Positions 43,352-52,857 of a DNA stretch of 64,000 nucleotides are shown in pieces. The notes under the pieces were generated by a model that saw only the letters and a program-made list of their open reading frames with translations, ran no database searches and was not told the origin of the DNA. A program made the translations under genes and the position numbers. Source of the stretch: JANNNF01 sp040385825 (lineage in GTDB: Bacteria; Pseudomonadota; Alphaproteobacteria; Rhodobacterales; Rhodobacteraceae). The stretch covers positions 434,001-498,000 of the forward strand of contig JAZKGQ010000006.1 in the NCBI GenBank assembly GCA_040385825.1, in the 5' to 3' direction. Positions within the stretch are counted from its first letter, which is position 1, and each line of letters starts with the position of its first letter.

Positions 43352-43896
43352 TCGACATACCTCTGCCGCAAGACGGCCAGTTGTTTCAGCGCCCGGTGCA
43401 GGGCCACCCGCACAGCACCTTCCTTCATCCCCAGATCCTGCCCCGTCTCGGCAATGCTGACCCCGTCCAGCCCCACCTTGCGCACAATCGCCTGCGCGCG
43501 CGGGTCCAGCATGGCGATCATCTTCTGCATGTCGGCAGCCTCGGTCGGGTCGGGGCCGGAGTGGGCGGCCAGATCATCGGCGAAATCGTCAATCGGCAGA
43601 TCGATCCGCGTGCCCCGCGCGCGGAACGCATCCACCACCTTGTAGCGCGCAATCGCATAGAGCCACGGCCGCAGCGGCGCATCGCTGCGCCAGGTGTGCC
43701 GTTTCAGATGCACCGCCAACAGCACGTCCTGCACCACCTCCTCGCAAACGGCCTCGCCCAGAACCCGCCCCTTGTTGCGCACGATGCCGCGCAAGACAGG
43801 TGTGATCGCCTGCAAGAACCGGGCATAGGCCCTTGCATCGCCTGCATTCGCGGCACGCAACAGCGTGGCCCATGGATCAGACGCTTGCGTCATCAT
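43348..43896 (-). CDS. sigF: ECF sigma factor, SigF-like
   Basis: 182 residues. Region 2 (GEAVCEEVVQDVLLAVHL, RPWLYAIARYKVVDAFRARG) and region 4 (GLDGVSIAETGQDLGMKEGA, VRVALHRALKQLAVL) of ECF sigma factors are clear. Pairing with a DUF1109 anti-sigma defines the SigF type, known for metal and oxidative stress response. Two adjacent ATGs (43896 and 43893) exist; the second is better placed after AAAGG. A GTAACA-N16-CGAA sequence just upstream suggests autoregulation. Confidence 0.93.
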   Translation of the reverse strand: MMTQASDPWATLLRAANAGDARAYARFLQAITPVLRGIVRNKGRVLGEAVCEEVVQDVLLAVHLKRHTWRSDAPLRPWLYAIARYKVVDAFRARGTRIDLPIDDFADDLAAHSGPDPTEAADMQKMIAMLDPRAQAIVRKVGLDGVSIAETGQDLGMKEGAVRVALHRALKQLAVLRQRYVE

Positions 43897-43906
43897 TGCC
43901 TTTCAC

Positions 43907-43932
43907 TTCGCATCAGACCTGCCAAGTGTTAC
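43907..43932 (-). promoter_or_regulatory. SigF-like autoregulatory promoter
   Basis: On the minus strand, GTAACA (43927-43932), 16-nt spacer, CGAA (43907-43910). It is close to the start codons (43896/43893), so the transcript would be nearly leaderless. Matches the recalled SigF consensus with one mismatch. Confidence 0.55.
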
Positions 43933-44057
43933 ACGACCCCGCCGCCATTCCGACCCGACAGCCCGTGCGCACACCAAGTTGTGAGGCCCCGCAGCAGACA
44001 ACGGCCGGCAGCAGGCTTTAGCTTTGCAGACGCATGCTGTGCCGGATAGAACGGGGC

Positions 44058-44507
44058 ATGGCAACCACGACCCTTTCCCTTGCGACCGATGCCGACACCA
44101 CGCATCTGGGCCAGACGCTGGCCCCGCTGTTGCGGGCGGGCGATACCGTGCTGTTGTCTGGCCCGATCGGGGCGGGCAAAACCCATCTGGCGCGCGCGTT
44201 GATCCAGGCGCGTCTGGGCCGGGCCGAGGATGTGCCTTCGCCCTCTTTCACGCTGGTACAGACCTATCAGGCGGATCAGGTCGAGATCTGGCATACCGAC
44301 CTGTATCGCCTGTCGCACCCGGATGAGGTGTGGGAACTGGGGCTGGATCAGGCCTTTGACAGCGCGATCTGCCTTGTGGAATGGCCCGACCGTCTGGGCA
44401 GCCACCTGCCACCCGATGCCATTTCCATCACTCTGTCGCATGACGGCGACGGGCGGCTTGCCACGATCACCGGACCCGACACCCTGCTGGCGGCCCTGCA
44501 TGACTGA
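44058..44507 (+). CDS. tsaE: tRNA threonylcarbamoyladenosine ATPase TsaE
   Basis: 149 residues. It is the ATPase partner of TsaB-TsaD for t6A37 tRNA modification. Walker A is GPIGAGKTHLARAL; other family segments are VPSPSFTLVQTY, IWHTDLYRLSHPDEVWELGL and CLVEWPDRLG. ATG 44058 is preferred to the upstream in-frame codon at 44034. First gene of the run tsaE-amgK-murU-addB-addA; it overlaps the kinase gene by 8 bp. Confidence 0.96.
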   Translation: MATTTLSLATDADTTHLGQTLAPLLRAGDTVLLSGPIGAGKTHLARALIQARLGRAEDVPSPSFTLVQTYQADQVEIWHTDLYRLSHPDEVWELGLDQAFDSAICLVEWPDRLGSHLPPDAISITLSHDGDGRLATITGPDTLLAALHD

Positions 44508-45513
44508 CCGCGCCGCCCTGTCACAGGCCTTTGTCGCCCGCGCGGGCTGGGGCGGCGCACAGCGCCGCTTTCTTGCGGGCGATGCTTCAGACCGCAGCTA
44601 TGACCGGCTGACCATGGGCGCGAAAACCGCCGTTCTGATGGACGCCCCGCCCGGCAAGGGCGACGATCCGGCGACGTTTCTGGCCATCGCCGATCACCTG
44701 ACCAGCCTTGGCCTGTCTGCCCCGCGGCTGCTGGCCAAGGATCTGACCCACGGGTTTCTGCTGCTGGAGGATCTGGGCGACGACACCTATGCCCGGCTGA
44801 CCGGCACCACGCCCGCGCTGGAAATGCGGCTCTATGACGCCGCAATCGATGTGCTTTTGCATCTGCACCAACACCCCGCGCCCACAGGGTTGCCAGACCT
44901 TTCGGCCGACGATTGGGCCACAGCCGCCTGTTTCGCGCTGGACTGGTATCGCTTTGCGATCACCGGCAGCCGCATTTACCCCGCTGCCTTTCACCAGACC
45001 CTGACCCAGACCCTGCGCGCCCATGCCGATGGCCCGCGCGTGATGATCCTGCGCGATTACCACGCCGAAAACCTGCTGTGGCTGCCCGACCGCCAAGGGA
45101 TTGCCCGCGTCGGCCTGCTGGACTTTCAACTCGCCCAGATGGGCCAGCCCGGTTACGATCTTGTGTCGCTGTGCCAGGATGCCCGCCGCGATGTGGCGCC
45201 AGAAACCGAGGCCGCGCTGGTCGCGCGCTTTGCCGCCACCCAAGCCCGACCCGACACATTCCCCGCCGCCTATGCCGCATTTGGCGCGCAGCGGGCCTTG
45301 CGCATTCTGGGCATCTTTGCGCGGCTGTGCCTTGTGGCGGGCAAGCCCGGTTATGTCGCGCTGATCCCCCGCGTCTGGGGCCAGTTGCAGCGCAACCTCG
45401 CACACCCGGCCCTTGCGCCTCTGGCCGATATCTGCGCCCAACTGTTGCCCGACCCCAGCCCCGAAGCCCTGTCCCGGATCACCGACCAATGCGGCCAACA
45501 CCCTTGCCCCTGA
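44500..45513 (+). CDS. amgK: Anomeric MurNAc/GlcNAc kinase AmgK-like
   Basis: 337 residues with the APH (kinase-like) fold: N-lobe DASDRSYDRLT, catalytic loop RDYHAENLLW, and the metal-binding GLLDFQLAQMGQPGYDLVSL. AmgK phosphorylates recycled N-acetylmuramic acid at C1; the adjacent nucleotidyltransferase (MurU) then makes UDP-MurNAc, bypassing fosfomycin-sensitive MurA. The tsaE-amgK-murU order is typical in proteobacteria with this route. It overlaps tsaE at the 5' end and murU by about 25 bp at the 3' end. Confidence 0.9.
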   Translation: MTDRAALSQAFVARAGWGGAQRRFLAGDASDRSYDRLTMGAKTAVLMDAPPGKGDDPATFLAIADHLTSLGLSAPRLLAKDLTHGFLLLEDLGDDTYARLTGTTPALEMRLYDAAIDVLLHLHQHPAPTGLPDLSADDWATAACFALDWYRFAITGSRIYPAAFHQTLTQTLRAHADGPRVMILRDYHAENLLWLPDRQGIARVGLLDFQLAQMGQPGYDLVSLCQDARRDVAPETEAALVARFAATQARPDTFPAAYAAFGAQRALRILGIFARLCLVAGKPGYVALIPRVWGQLQRNLAHPALAPLADICAQLLPDPSPEALSRITDQCGQHPCP

Positions 45514-46184
45514 TGCTGTTCGCCGCCGGGTTTGGCACCCGGATGGGCCAGCTTACCGCCACCAGGCCCAAACCGCTGATCCCGGTGGCCGGGCGACCGC
45601 TGATCGACCATGCCCTGGGTTTGGCCGATGAGGCAGGCATCCCCCGATGTGTGGCGAACCTGCATTACCTTGGCGCGCAGCTTGCGGCCCATCTGGCGGG
45701 GCGCAACGTCGCCCTGTCCTGGGAAAGGGACCGGATTCTGGAAACCGGCGGTGGCCTGCGCGCCGCCTTGCCCTTGCTGGGCGCGGGTCCGGTGATGACC
45801 CTGAACACCGATGCTGTCTGGACCGGGCAAAACCCGCTGACCCAGTTGCAGGCGGCGTGGGAGGATGACAGGATGGATGCCCTGCTGCTGCTGTTGCCCG
45901 CCGCCAAGGCCAGCGGGCACAGCGGCACGGGCGATTTTCTGCTGGCCCCCGATGGCCGCATCACCCGCGCCAAGGGGGCGGCGGGCGCGGTCTATCTGGG
46001 CGCGCAAATCCTGCGTACGGACAGGCTTTCGGCCATATCAGAGCCTGTTTTTTCGCTGAACCTGCTGTGGGACGCGATGATTGCCCAAGGCCGGGCTTTC
46101 GGTGTGATCCATCAGGGCGGCTGGTGCGACGTGGGCCACCCCGAAGGCATCACCACCGCCGAGGCGATGCTGCGCGATGTTTGA
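45489..46184 (+). CDS. murU: N-acetylmuramate 1-phosphate uridylyltransferase MurU-like
   Basis: 231 residues, a sugar-phosphate nucleotidyltransferase. The N-terminal nucleotide-binding motif is LFAAGFGTRMGQLTATRPKP, followed by VAGRPLIDHALGLADEAGI and LETGGGLRAALPLL. It converts MurNAc-1-phosphate to UDP-MurNAc in cell-wall recycling. ATG 45489 keeps a full first beta-strand; ATG 45513, overlapping the amgK stop as TGATG, is a shorter alternative. Its stop overlaps the addB start region (46177). Confidence 0.9.
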   Translation: MRPTPLPLMLFAAGFGTRMGQLTATRPKPLIPVAGRPLIDHALGLADEAGIPRCVANLHYLGAQLAAHLAGRNVALSWERDRILETGGGLRAALPLLGAGPVMTLNTDAVWTGQNPLTQLQAAWEDDRMDALLLLLPAAKASGHSGTGDFLLAPDGRITRAKGAAGAVYLGAQILRTDRLSAISEPVFSLNLLWDAMIAQGRAFGVIHQGGWCDVGHPEGITTAEAMLRDV

Positions 46185-49107
46185 CACCACCGGTCCCCGC
46201 CTGTTCGCCATGCCCCCCGGCGTCGATTTTCCGACCCATCTGGTGGCGGGCCTGCAAGACCGCATGCGCCCCCACCCCCCCGAGGCGATGGCGGGCGTCA
46301 CCCTGTTTCTGAACACCACCCGCATGCTGCGGCGGGTAACTGAAATCTTCACCACCTCGGGCGCGCATTTCCTGCCACGGCTGCGGCTGGTCACCGATCT
46401 GGGGGTGGAAATGCCCTTCGCGGGCCTGCCTGCCGCCGTGTCGCCGTTGCGGCGGCGGCTGGAACTGACCGTGCTGATCGACCGACTGCTGACCGCGCAA
46501 CCGGATCTGGCGCCGCGCAGCTCGCTGTTTGATCTGGCCGACAGTCTGGCCGATCTGATGGATGAAATGCAGGGCGAAGGCGTCGACCCGCAAAGGGTCG
46601 CCAGCCTTGATGTGACCGCACATTCCGAATACTGGGCGCGCACGCAGGCGTTTCTGGCCATCATCGCGCAGTTTTTCGCCCAGACCGACGCGCCAGACAC
46701 CCAGGCCCGTCAGCGCATGGTGATCGAGCGGCTGACCGCCCAATGGGCCGCAACTCCGCCGCAAGGCCCGATGATCGTGGCGGGGTCCACCGGGTCGCGT
46801 GGCAATACCGCGCTGCTGATGCAGGCGGTGGCGCGATTGCCCCAAGGCGCGATCATCCTGCCCGGCTTTGATTTCGACATGCCCGCCCCGGTGTGGGACG
46901 CGCTGTCCGATGCGATGACCGCCGAGGATCACCCGCAGTACCGCTTTCGCCGCGTCTTGCAGGCGCTGGCGCTGCCCGCCACGGCGGTTCAGGCCTGGCG
47001 CGATGTGGCCCCGCCCAGTGTGGCGCGCAACCGTCTGATCTCATTGTCCTTGCGCCCTGCCCCTGTCACCGACCAATGGCTGACCGAAGGCGCGGATCTG
47101 CCCGATCTGATCACCGCCACCACGGACATGACGCTGATCGAAACTGCCTCGCCGCGCGCCGAGGCGATGGCGATTGCGCTGGTGCTGCGCGAGGCTGCGG
47201 AAACCGGAGTCAAGGCCGCGCTGATCACCCCGGACCGCAACCTGACGCGGCAGGTTTCGGCGGCGCTGGACCGTTGGGCCATTCTGCCCGACGATTCCGC
47301 GGGCAGCCCGCTGGCCCTGTCGGCTCCGGGTCGGCTGTTGCGCCATGTTGCCGAAATGTCAGGCCGCAAACTGACCGCCGAGGCGCTGCTGACGCTGCTG
47401 AAACATCCGCTTGCCTTCACAGGGCAGGATCGCGGCAATCATCTGCGCCGCACGCGTGATCTGGAACTGCACTTGCGGCGCAACGGCCCGGCCTTTCCCA
47501 CCGCGCCGTTCCTGCTGGACTGGGCGCAGACCCAACGCGGCGAGGGGGCCGTGGACTGGGCCATGGCGATCACATCTGCGCTGGACGGGCTGGAAAGCGT
47601 CTCTGACATGGCACTTCTGGCGCATGTCACGCAGCACCGCCGCGTGGCCGAGGCGGCGGCGCGCGGAACTGCCCCCCTGGGCAGCGGCGGTCTTTGGGCA
47701 CATGCCGCAGGCGAAGCCGCCCTTGCCCTGTTTGCCGAACTTGAAAGCGAAGCCCCCTATGGCGGCACGATTTCGCCCGCCGATTACACCGCCCTGTTCG
47801 CCGCCGTCGTGGCCGGGACCGATGTGCGTGAGGCCCCCCGCGTGCATCCCCACATCATGCTGTGGGGCACGCTGGAGGCCCGCGTGCAGGGGGCTGATCT
47901 GGTCATTCTGGGCGGAATGACCGATGGCATCTGGCCCCCCGCCCCGCCCGCCGACCCCTGGCTGAACCGCAAGATGCGCGCCGAGGCGGGCTTGCTGCTG
48001 CCCGAGCGCAAGATCGGCCTGTCGGCACATGACTATCAGCAGGCGGTTGCCGCGCCCCGCGTGATCCTGACCCGCGCCCTGCGCAATGCCGAGGCTGAAA
48101 CCGTGCCCTCGCGCTGGCTGAACCGCCTGATCAACCTGCTGACCGGCCTGCCAGACCGCAATGGCCCGCAGGCGCTGGCGGCGATGCGCGCCCGCGGGGC
48201 GGCTTGGGCGGCGCTGGCCATGGCGACCGAAGCGCCGGTTGCAACGGTCAGGCCCGCGCATCGGCCATCGCCGCGCCCGCCCGCTGCGGCGCGACCCGAC
48301 CGTTTGTCGCTGACCAATATCGAACGGCTGATCCGCGATCCCTATGCCATCTATGCCCGCCATATTCTGCGCCTGTACAAGCTGGACCCGCTGCGCCACA
48401 CCGCCGACGCGCGCCTGCGGGGGTCTGTCATTCACAAGATACTGGAAACCTTCACGAAAACTCGCCCCGACGCCGAATTGCCTGATCAGGCCCATGACCG
48501 ACTGCTGATGGTGGCGCAGCAGGTGCTGGCCGAAACCGTGCCCTGGCCCACCGCCCGCGCGGTCTGGGCGGCGCGCATGGCGCGGGCGGCGGCGGGGATT
48601 CTGGCGCTGGACGCCTCAACCGGCGGCACCCCGGTCGCGGTCGAAGAAATGGGGTCGGTCCTGCTGGCGCCGCTGCCCTTTACCCTGTTCGGCACGCCAG
48701 ACCGCATCGACGCGCTGCCCGACGGGCGGCTGCATCTGATCGACTACAAGACCGGCGAACCGCCGTCCGAGAAAAAGCAGGCGGCGTTTGAAAAGCAGCT
48801 TCTGCTGGCCGCCGCGATGGCTGAACAGGGGGGCTTCAGGGGGTTGGGACCGCGCGAGGTGGCAAAGATCACCTATCTTGGCATCAAGGGTGATGCCAAA
48901 TCCGTGGAAACGGTGATGACCCCCGACCTGACCGGCCGGGTGTGGGAGGATCTGCACAAGCTGATCGGCAGCTATCTGACCCCGACCCAAGGCTATACCG
49001 CCCGCCGCGCCATGTTCGAGACGGCTTTTCCCGGCGATTACGACCATCTGTCGCGTCTTGGCGAATGGGATATGACCGACGCCGCCCTGCCCGAGGATGT
49101 CGGATGA
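46177..49107 (+). CDS. addB: Double-strand break repair nuclease AddB (alphaproteobacterial type)
   Basis: 976 residues. Partner of AddA in the helicase-nuclease that processes double-strand breaks for RecA. Typical alpha-type features are the beginning LFAMPPGVDFPTHLVAGLQD, the mid segment LVILGGMTDGIWPPAPPADP, and the C-terminal PD-(D/E)XK nuclease with LHLIDYKTGEPPSEKKQ. It overlaps the end of murU by 8 bp and the addA start by ATGA (49104-49107). Length is normal for this subgroup. Confidence 0.96.
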   Translation: MFDTTGPRLFAMPPGVDFPTHLVAGLQDRMRPHPPEAMAGVTLFLNTTRMLRRVTEIFTTSGAHFLPRLRLVTDLGVEMPFAGLPAAVSPLRRRLELTVLIDRLLTAQPDLAPRSSLFDLADSLADLMDEMQGEGVDPQRVASLDVTAHSEYWARTQAFLAIIAQFFAQTDAPDTQARQRMVIERLTAQWAATPPQGPMIVAGSTGSRGNTALLMQAVARLPQGAIILPGFDFDMPAPVWDALSDAMTAEDHPQYRFRRVLQALALPATAVQAWRDVAPPSVARNRLISLSLRPAPVTDQWLTEGADLPDLITATTDMTLIETASPRAEAMAIALVLREAAETGVKAALITPDRNLTRQVSAALDRWAILPDDSAGSPLALSAPGRLLRHVAEMSGRKLTAEALLTLLKHPLAFTGQDRGNHLRRTRDLELHLRRNGPAFPTAPFLLDWAQTQRGEGAVDWAMAITSALDGLESVSDMALLAHVTQHRRVAEAAARGTAPLGSGGLWAHAAGEAALALFAELESEAPYGGTISPADYTALFAAVVAGTDVREAPRVHPHIMLWGTLEARVQGADLVILGGMTDGIWPPAPPADPWLNRKMRAEAGLLLPERKIGLSAHDYQQAVAAPRVILTRALRNAEAETVPSRWLNRLINLLTGLPDRNGPQALAAMRARGAAWAALAMATEAPVATVRPAHRPSPRPPAAARPDRLSLTNIERLIRDPYAIYARHILRLYKLDPLRHTADARLRGSVIHKILETFTKTRPDAELPDQAHDRLLMVAQQVLAETVPWPTARAVWAARMARAAAGILALDASTGGTPVAVEEMGSVLLAPLPFTLFGTPDRIDALPDGRLHLIDYKTGEPPSEKKQAAFEKQLLLAAAMAEQGGFRGLGPREVAKITYLGIKGDAKSVETVMTPDLTGRVWEDLHKLIGSYLTPTQGYTARRAMFETAFPGDYDHLSRLGEWDMTDAALPEDVG

Positions 49108-52100
49108 CCAACGCCGCCTCACAGCGCCAGACCACTGCGGCCAGCCCGCAAACCTCGACCTGGCTGTCGGCCAATGCGGGGTCCGGCAAGACACGGGTGC
49201 TGACCGACCGGGTGGCCCGGCTGTTGCTGGGCGGGGTGGAACCGCAGCATATTCTGTGCCTGACCTACACCAAGGCCGCCGCGTCCGAGATGCAGAACCG
49301 GCTGTTCAAGCGGCTTGGCGAATGGGCGATGAAGCCTGACGCCGCGTTGCGCGACGAATTGGCCAAACTGGGCGAGGCCGCGCATGTGACCGCCCACGGC
49401 CTGTCACGCGCGCGGCAATTGTTCGCCCGCGCGATCGAAACGCCGGGGGGGCTGCGGATTCAGACCATCCACAGCTTTTGCGCCACCATCCTGCGCCGCT
49501 TTCCGCTGGAGGCAGGCGTGTCGCCGGGGTTCAGAGAGCTTGACGACCGCGCCGCCCGCCTGATGCGCGCCGAGATCGTCGAGGAACTGGCCGAGGATGG
49601 CGCGCCAGAGGTGATCGCCCGTCTGGCCGCCACATGGACGGGCGAGGATATTGAATCGCTGGTCGAACAGATCGCCCGTGAACGCGGGGCCTTCGCGACC
49701 CCGCTGAATGACGCCGCCTGTCGCGCGCTGTTTGACGTGCCTGCCGGGGTCACGGCGCAGACATTGGCGCAGGGGTTGATGCTGGGCGACGAGGCCGATT
49801 GGCTGCCAGTGGTGATCGCCGCCCTGCAAGCAGGGTCGGTAACCGATAACAAGGCCGGCGCAAAGCTGGCGCAAGTCGACCCGTCGCAGCCCGATCTGGC
49901 CATGTCAGAGACGTTTGAAGATGTGTTCCTGACCGGTGCCGCCGCGAAAGAGCCGTTCAGCGCCAAGATCGGCAGCTTTCCGACCAAAGCCACACAAAAG
50001 CGGCTGGAGGCCGTGATGCCCCGGCTGGACGCCCTGATGGGCCGGGTCGAGGCCGCCCGCCCGCAGCGGATTGCCCTGATGGCGGCCGAAAAGACGGCTG
50101 TCCTGCACGGCTTTGCCGCCGCCTATCTGCCGCGCTATGCGGCACGCAAGGCCGCGCGCGGGGTGCTGGACTTTGACGACCTGATCACCCGTGCGCGCGG
50201 GCTGCTGACCAATCCGTCGCTGGCGGCCTGGGTGCTGTACCGGCTGGATGGCGGCATTGACCATATTCTGGTGGACGAAGCACAGGACACCAGCCCCGAA
50301 CAATGGGGCGTGATCAACGCGCTTGCCGCCGAATTTACCGCAGGCGATGGCGGGCAGACACGGCAGCGCACCCTGTTTGTGGTGGGCGACAAGAAGCAGT
50401 CGATCTATTCCTTTCAGGGTGCCGATGTCGCGGCCTTTGACCAGATGCGCGACGCGTTTCAGGCCAAGCTGGAAACGGTCAACCTGCCGTTCCAGTCGCT
50501 GAGCCTGGATCATTCCTTCCGGTCCTCGCCAGCCATTCTGGCGCTTGTCGATGCCACGTTCCGCGATGCGAGCCACGCCGCCATGGGCGGGGCTGTCGCG
50601 CATCTGCCGTTCAAGGAGGCGCTGGAAGGGCGGGTGGATCTGTGGCCGGTGATCCCGAAGCCCGAGAAATCCGAAGATGGCGCGTGGTTCGACCCCATCG
50701 ACATGGTGTCCGAGGAAGACCCCGCCGCCCGTCTGGCAGCAAAGATCGCGGCGGAAATCGACGCCATGATCACCAGCGGCACGCAGATTCCGGTGGATGG
50801 CGGCTATCGCCCGATGCACGCGGGCGATGTGCTGATCCTGGTGCAGCGCCGGTCGGCCCTGTTTACCGAGGTGATCCGCGCCTGCAAGGCGCGCGGTTTG
50901 CCGATTGCGGGGGCAGACCGGCTGAAGCTGGGGGCGGAGCTTGCGGTCAAGGATCTGGCGGCGCTGCTGTCTTTTCTGGCCTTGCCCGAGGATGATCTGT
51001 CGCTGGCCGCCGTGTTGCGATCACCGCTGTTCGGCTGGTCCGAAGCCCAACTTTACACGCTGGCGCAAGGCCGGAAAACCTATCTCTGGGAGGCCATGCG
51101 CGCCATGTCAGAGACGCATTTGCCCACATTGACAGTGCTGCAAGACCTGCGGGACCGTGCCGATTTCCTGCGTCCGTTCGAGCTGATCGAACGCATGCTG
51201 ACCCGGCATGACGGGCGGCGCAAGCTGCTGGCCCGGCTGGGACCAGAGGCCGAAGACGGCATTGACGAGCTGCTGTCGCAGGCCCTGGCCTATGAACAGT
51301 CGCAGACCCCTTCGTTGACCGGGTTTCTGATCTGGCTGGAAACCGACGAGGTCGAGGTCAAGCGCCAGATGGACGGCGAAGGCCGCCGCATCCGGGTGAT
51401 GACCGTACATGGCGCCAAGGGGCTGGAGGCCCCGGTGGTCATTCTGCCCGACACCGCCGACCGCAGGCCGCAGGATCGTGACGAGCTGTACCGCCTGCCC
51501 GGCAACCGTGTGGTGTGGAAAACTCCGGCGTCCGAAAGCCCCGCGCTGATTGCCGCGGAACGCGAGGCCCGCACCCTGCGGCGCGATGAGGAAAATCTGC
51601 GTCTGCTGTATGTGGCGCTGACCCGCGCGCGCTGCTGGCTGATCGTGGCGGCAGCGGGCGAGGTGAAATCGTCCGATTGCTGGTATAACCTGATCGCGGC
51701 GGGGGCGCAGGGCCTGACACTGTCGCCTTTGGCGGGCGGGGCGCTGCGGCATCAGTTCGGCCTGTGGCCGGACCCGAAGCTTGCGCCGCCACAGGCCGAC
51801 ATCGCCGTGACCCTGCCCGATTGGGTCCACCACCCGGCGCGCGATGTGCCCGGCCCGGTCAAGCCGCTGTCGCCGTCGGGTCTGGGCGGGCCAAAGGCTT
51901 TGCCGGGGGATCCGGGCGATCTGGACGAGGAGTCTGCCAAGCTGCGGGGCCGCCTGCTGCATCTGCTGCTGGAACATCTGCCCGCCGCAGACCCCGGTGA
52001 TTGGTCCGCGATGGCCGAGGCCTTGATCGCCAATCCGGTTCAGCGCGCCGAACTGCTGGCCGAGGCGGCAGGCGTCCTGTCCGACCCGGCCCTTGCCCCC

Positions 52101-52424
52101 CTGTTTGCCCCCGGCGGGCTGGCCGAGGTGGCGATCACCGCCGATCTGCACGGGCAGCGGCTGTCTGGCAGCATCGATCTGCTGATCCTGACCCCCGGCC
52201 GGGCGCTGATCGTGGATTTCAAATCCAACCGTGTGGTGCCCGCCACAGCGGCGGCGGTACCCGAAGGGTATTTGCGCCAGATGGGGGCCTATGCCCATGC
52301 AGTGGCGCAGATTTACCCAGACCGGCAGATCGACACGTCGATCCTGTGGACAAGGGCGCCACATCTTATGGCGCTTGATCCCGATATGGTGAGGGCGGCC
52401 TTGCTGCGCACCACGATCCCTTGA
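49104..52424 (+). CDS. addA: Double-strand break repair helicase AddA
   Basis: 1106 residues, UvrD-like superfamily 1 helicase with a C-terminal nuclease. Walker A is SANAGSGKTRVLTDRVARLL. Other helicase motifs are VDEAQDTSPEQW (motif II), VVGDKKQSIYSFQGAD (motif III) and VMTVHGAKGLEAPVVILPDT (motif V). The nuclease core is GRALIVDFKSNRV near the C-terminus. ATG 49104 overlaps the addB stop, so AddA and AddB are made together. Followed by trxA after 61 bp. Confidence 0.97.
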   Translation: MTNAASQRQTTAASPQTSTWLSANAGSGKTRVLTDRVARLLLGGVEPQHILCLTYTKAAASEMQNRLFKRLGEWAMKPDAALRDELAKLGEAAHVTAHGLSRARQLFARAIETPGGLRIQTIHSFCATILRRFPLEAGVSPGFRELDDRAARLMRAEIVEELAEDGAPEVIARLAATWTGEDIESLVEQIARERGAFATPLNDAACRALFDVPAGVTAQTLAQGLMLGDEADWLPVVIAALQAGSVTDNKAGAKLAQVDPSQPDLAMSETFEDVFLTGAAAKEPFSAKIGSFPTKATQKRLEAVMPRLDALMGRVEAARPQRIALMAAEKTAVLHGFAAAYLPRYAARKAARGVLDFDDLITRARGLLTNPSLAAWVLYRLDGGIDHILVDEAQDTSPEQWGVINALAAEFTAGDGGQTRQRTLFVVGDKKQSIYSFQGADVAAFDQMRDAFQAKLETVNLPFQSLSLDHSFRSSPAILALVDATFRDASHAAMGGAVAHLPFKEALEGRVDLWPVIPKPEKSEDGAWFDPIDMVSEEDPAARLAAKIAAEIDAMITSGTQIPVDGGYRPMHAGDVLILVQRRSALFTEVIRACKARGLPIAGADRLKLGAELAVKDLAALLSFLALPEDDLSLAAVLRSPLFGWSEAQLYTLAQGRKTYLWEAMRAMSETHLPTLTVLQDLRDRADFLRPFELIERMLTRHDGRRKLLARLGPEAEDGIDELLSQALAYEQSQTPSLTGFLIWLETDEVEVKRQMDGEGRRIRVMTVHGAKGLEAPVVILPDTADRRPQDRDELYRLPGNRVVWKTPASESPALIAAEREARTLRRDEENLRLLYVALTRARCWLIVAAAGEVKSSDCWYNLIAAGAQGLTLSPLAGGALRHQFGLWPDPKLAPPQADIAVTLPDWVHHPARDVPGPVKPLSPSGLGGPKALPGDPGDLDEESAKLRGRLLHLLLEHLPAADPGDWSAMAEALIANPVQRAELLAEAAGVLSDPALAPLFAPGGLAEVAITADLHGQRLSGSIDLLILTPGRALIVDFKSNRVVPATAAAVPEGYLRQMGAYAHAVAQIYPDRQIDTSILWTRAPHLMALDPDMVRAALLRTTIP

Positions 52425-52485
52425 CGTTCCTTCCGCTAATACATAGCTTCGCAATCCGACCCTTTGTCCATTCAGGAGACTTGCC

Positions 52486-52812
52486 ATGGGCGCTGCCACC
52501 GTCGCCGTGACCGATGCCACCTTTGATGCCGAAGTCCGCAAATCGGACGTGCCGGTTGTGGTGGATTTCTGGGCCGAATGGTGCGGCCCGTGCCGCCAGA
52601 TCGGCCCTGCACTGGAAGAACTCGCCGTGCAATATGCGGGCAAAATCAAGATCGTAAAGGTCAACGTGGACGAAAACCCCGAAAGCCCGGCTGTGCTGGG
52701 CGTGCGCGGCATTCCGGCGCTGTTCATGTTCAAGGACGGTCAGGTCGTGTCGAACAAGGTGGGCGCTGCCCCCAAGGCGGCGCTGGAAACCTGGATCAAA
52801 TCGGCGATCTAA
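52486..52812 (+). CDS. trxA: Thioredoxin
   Basis: 108 residues, a classic thioredoxin with the active site WCGPC at residues 32-36 in FWAEWCGPCRQIGPA and the cis-Pro in RGIPALFMFKDG. General cytoplasmic disulfide reductant. CAGGAG lies upstream of the ATG. It has a 61-bp gap after addA, likely with its own promoter, and a strong intrinsic terminator right after it. Confidence 0.98.
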   Translation: MGAATVAVTDATFDAEVRKSDVPVVVDFWAEWCGPCRQIGPALEELAVQYAGKIKIVKVNVDENPESPAVLGVRGIPALFMFKDGQVVSNKVGAAPKAALETWIKSAI

Positions 52813-52830
52813 GCTGTTGATAACATGCTG

Positions 52831-52856
52831 AAAGGCCCCGCTTTTGCGGGGCCTTT
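52831..52856 (+). terminator. Intrinsic terminator of trxA
   Basis: AAAGGCCCCGC (52831-52841), TTTT loop, GCGGGGCCTTT (52846-52856) followed by further T. A classic Rho-independent terminator 18 bp after the trxA stop. It also lies just beyond the stop of the convergent kinase-fold gene (52858). Confidence 0.93.
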
Positions 52857-52857
52857 T

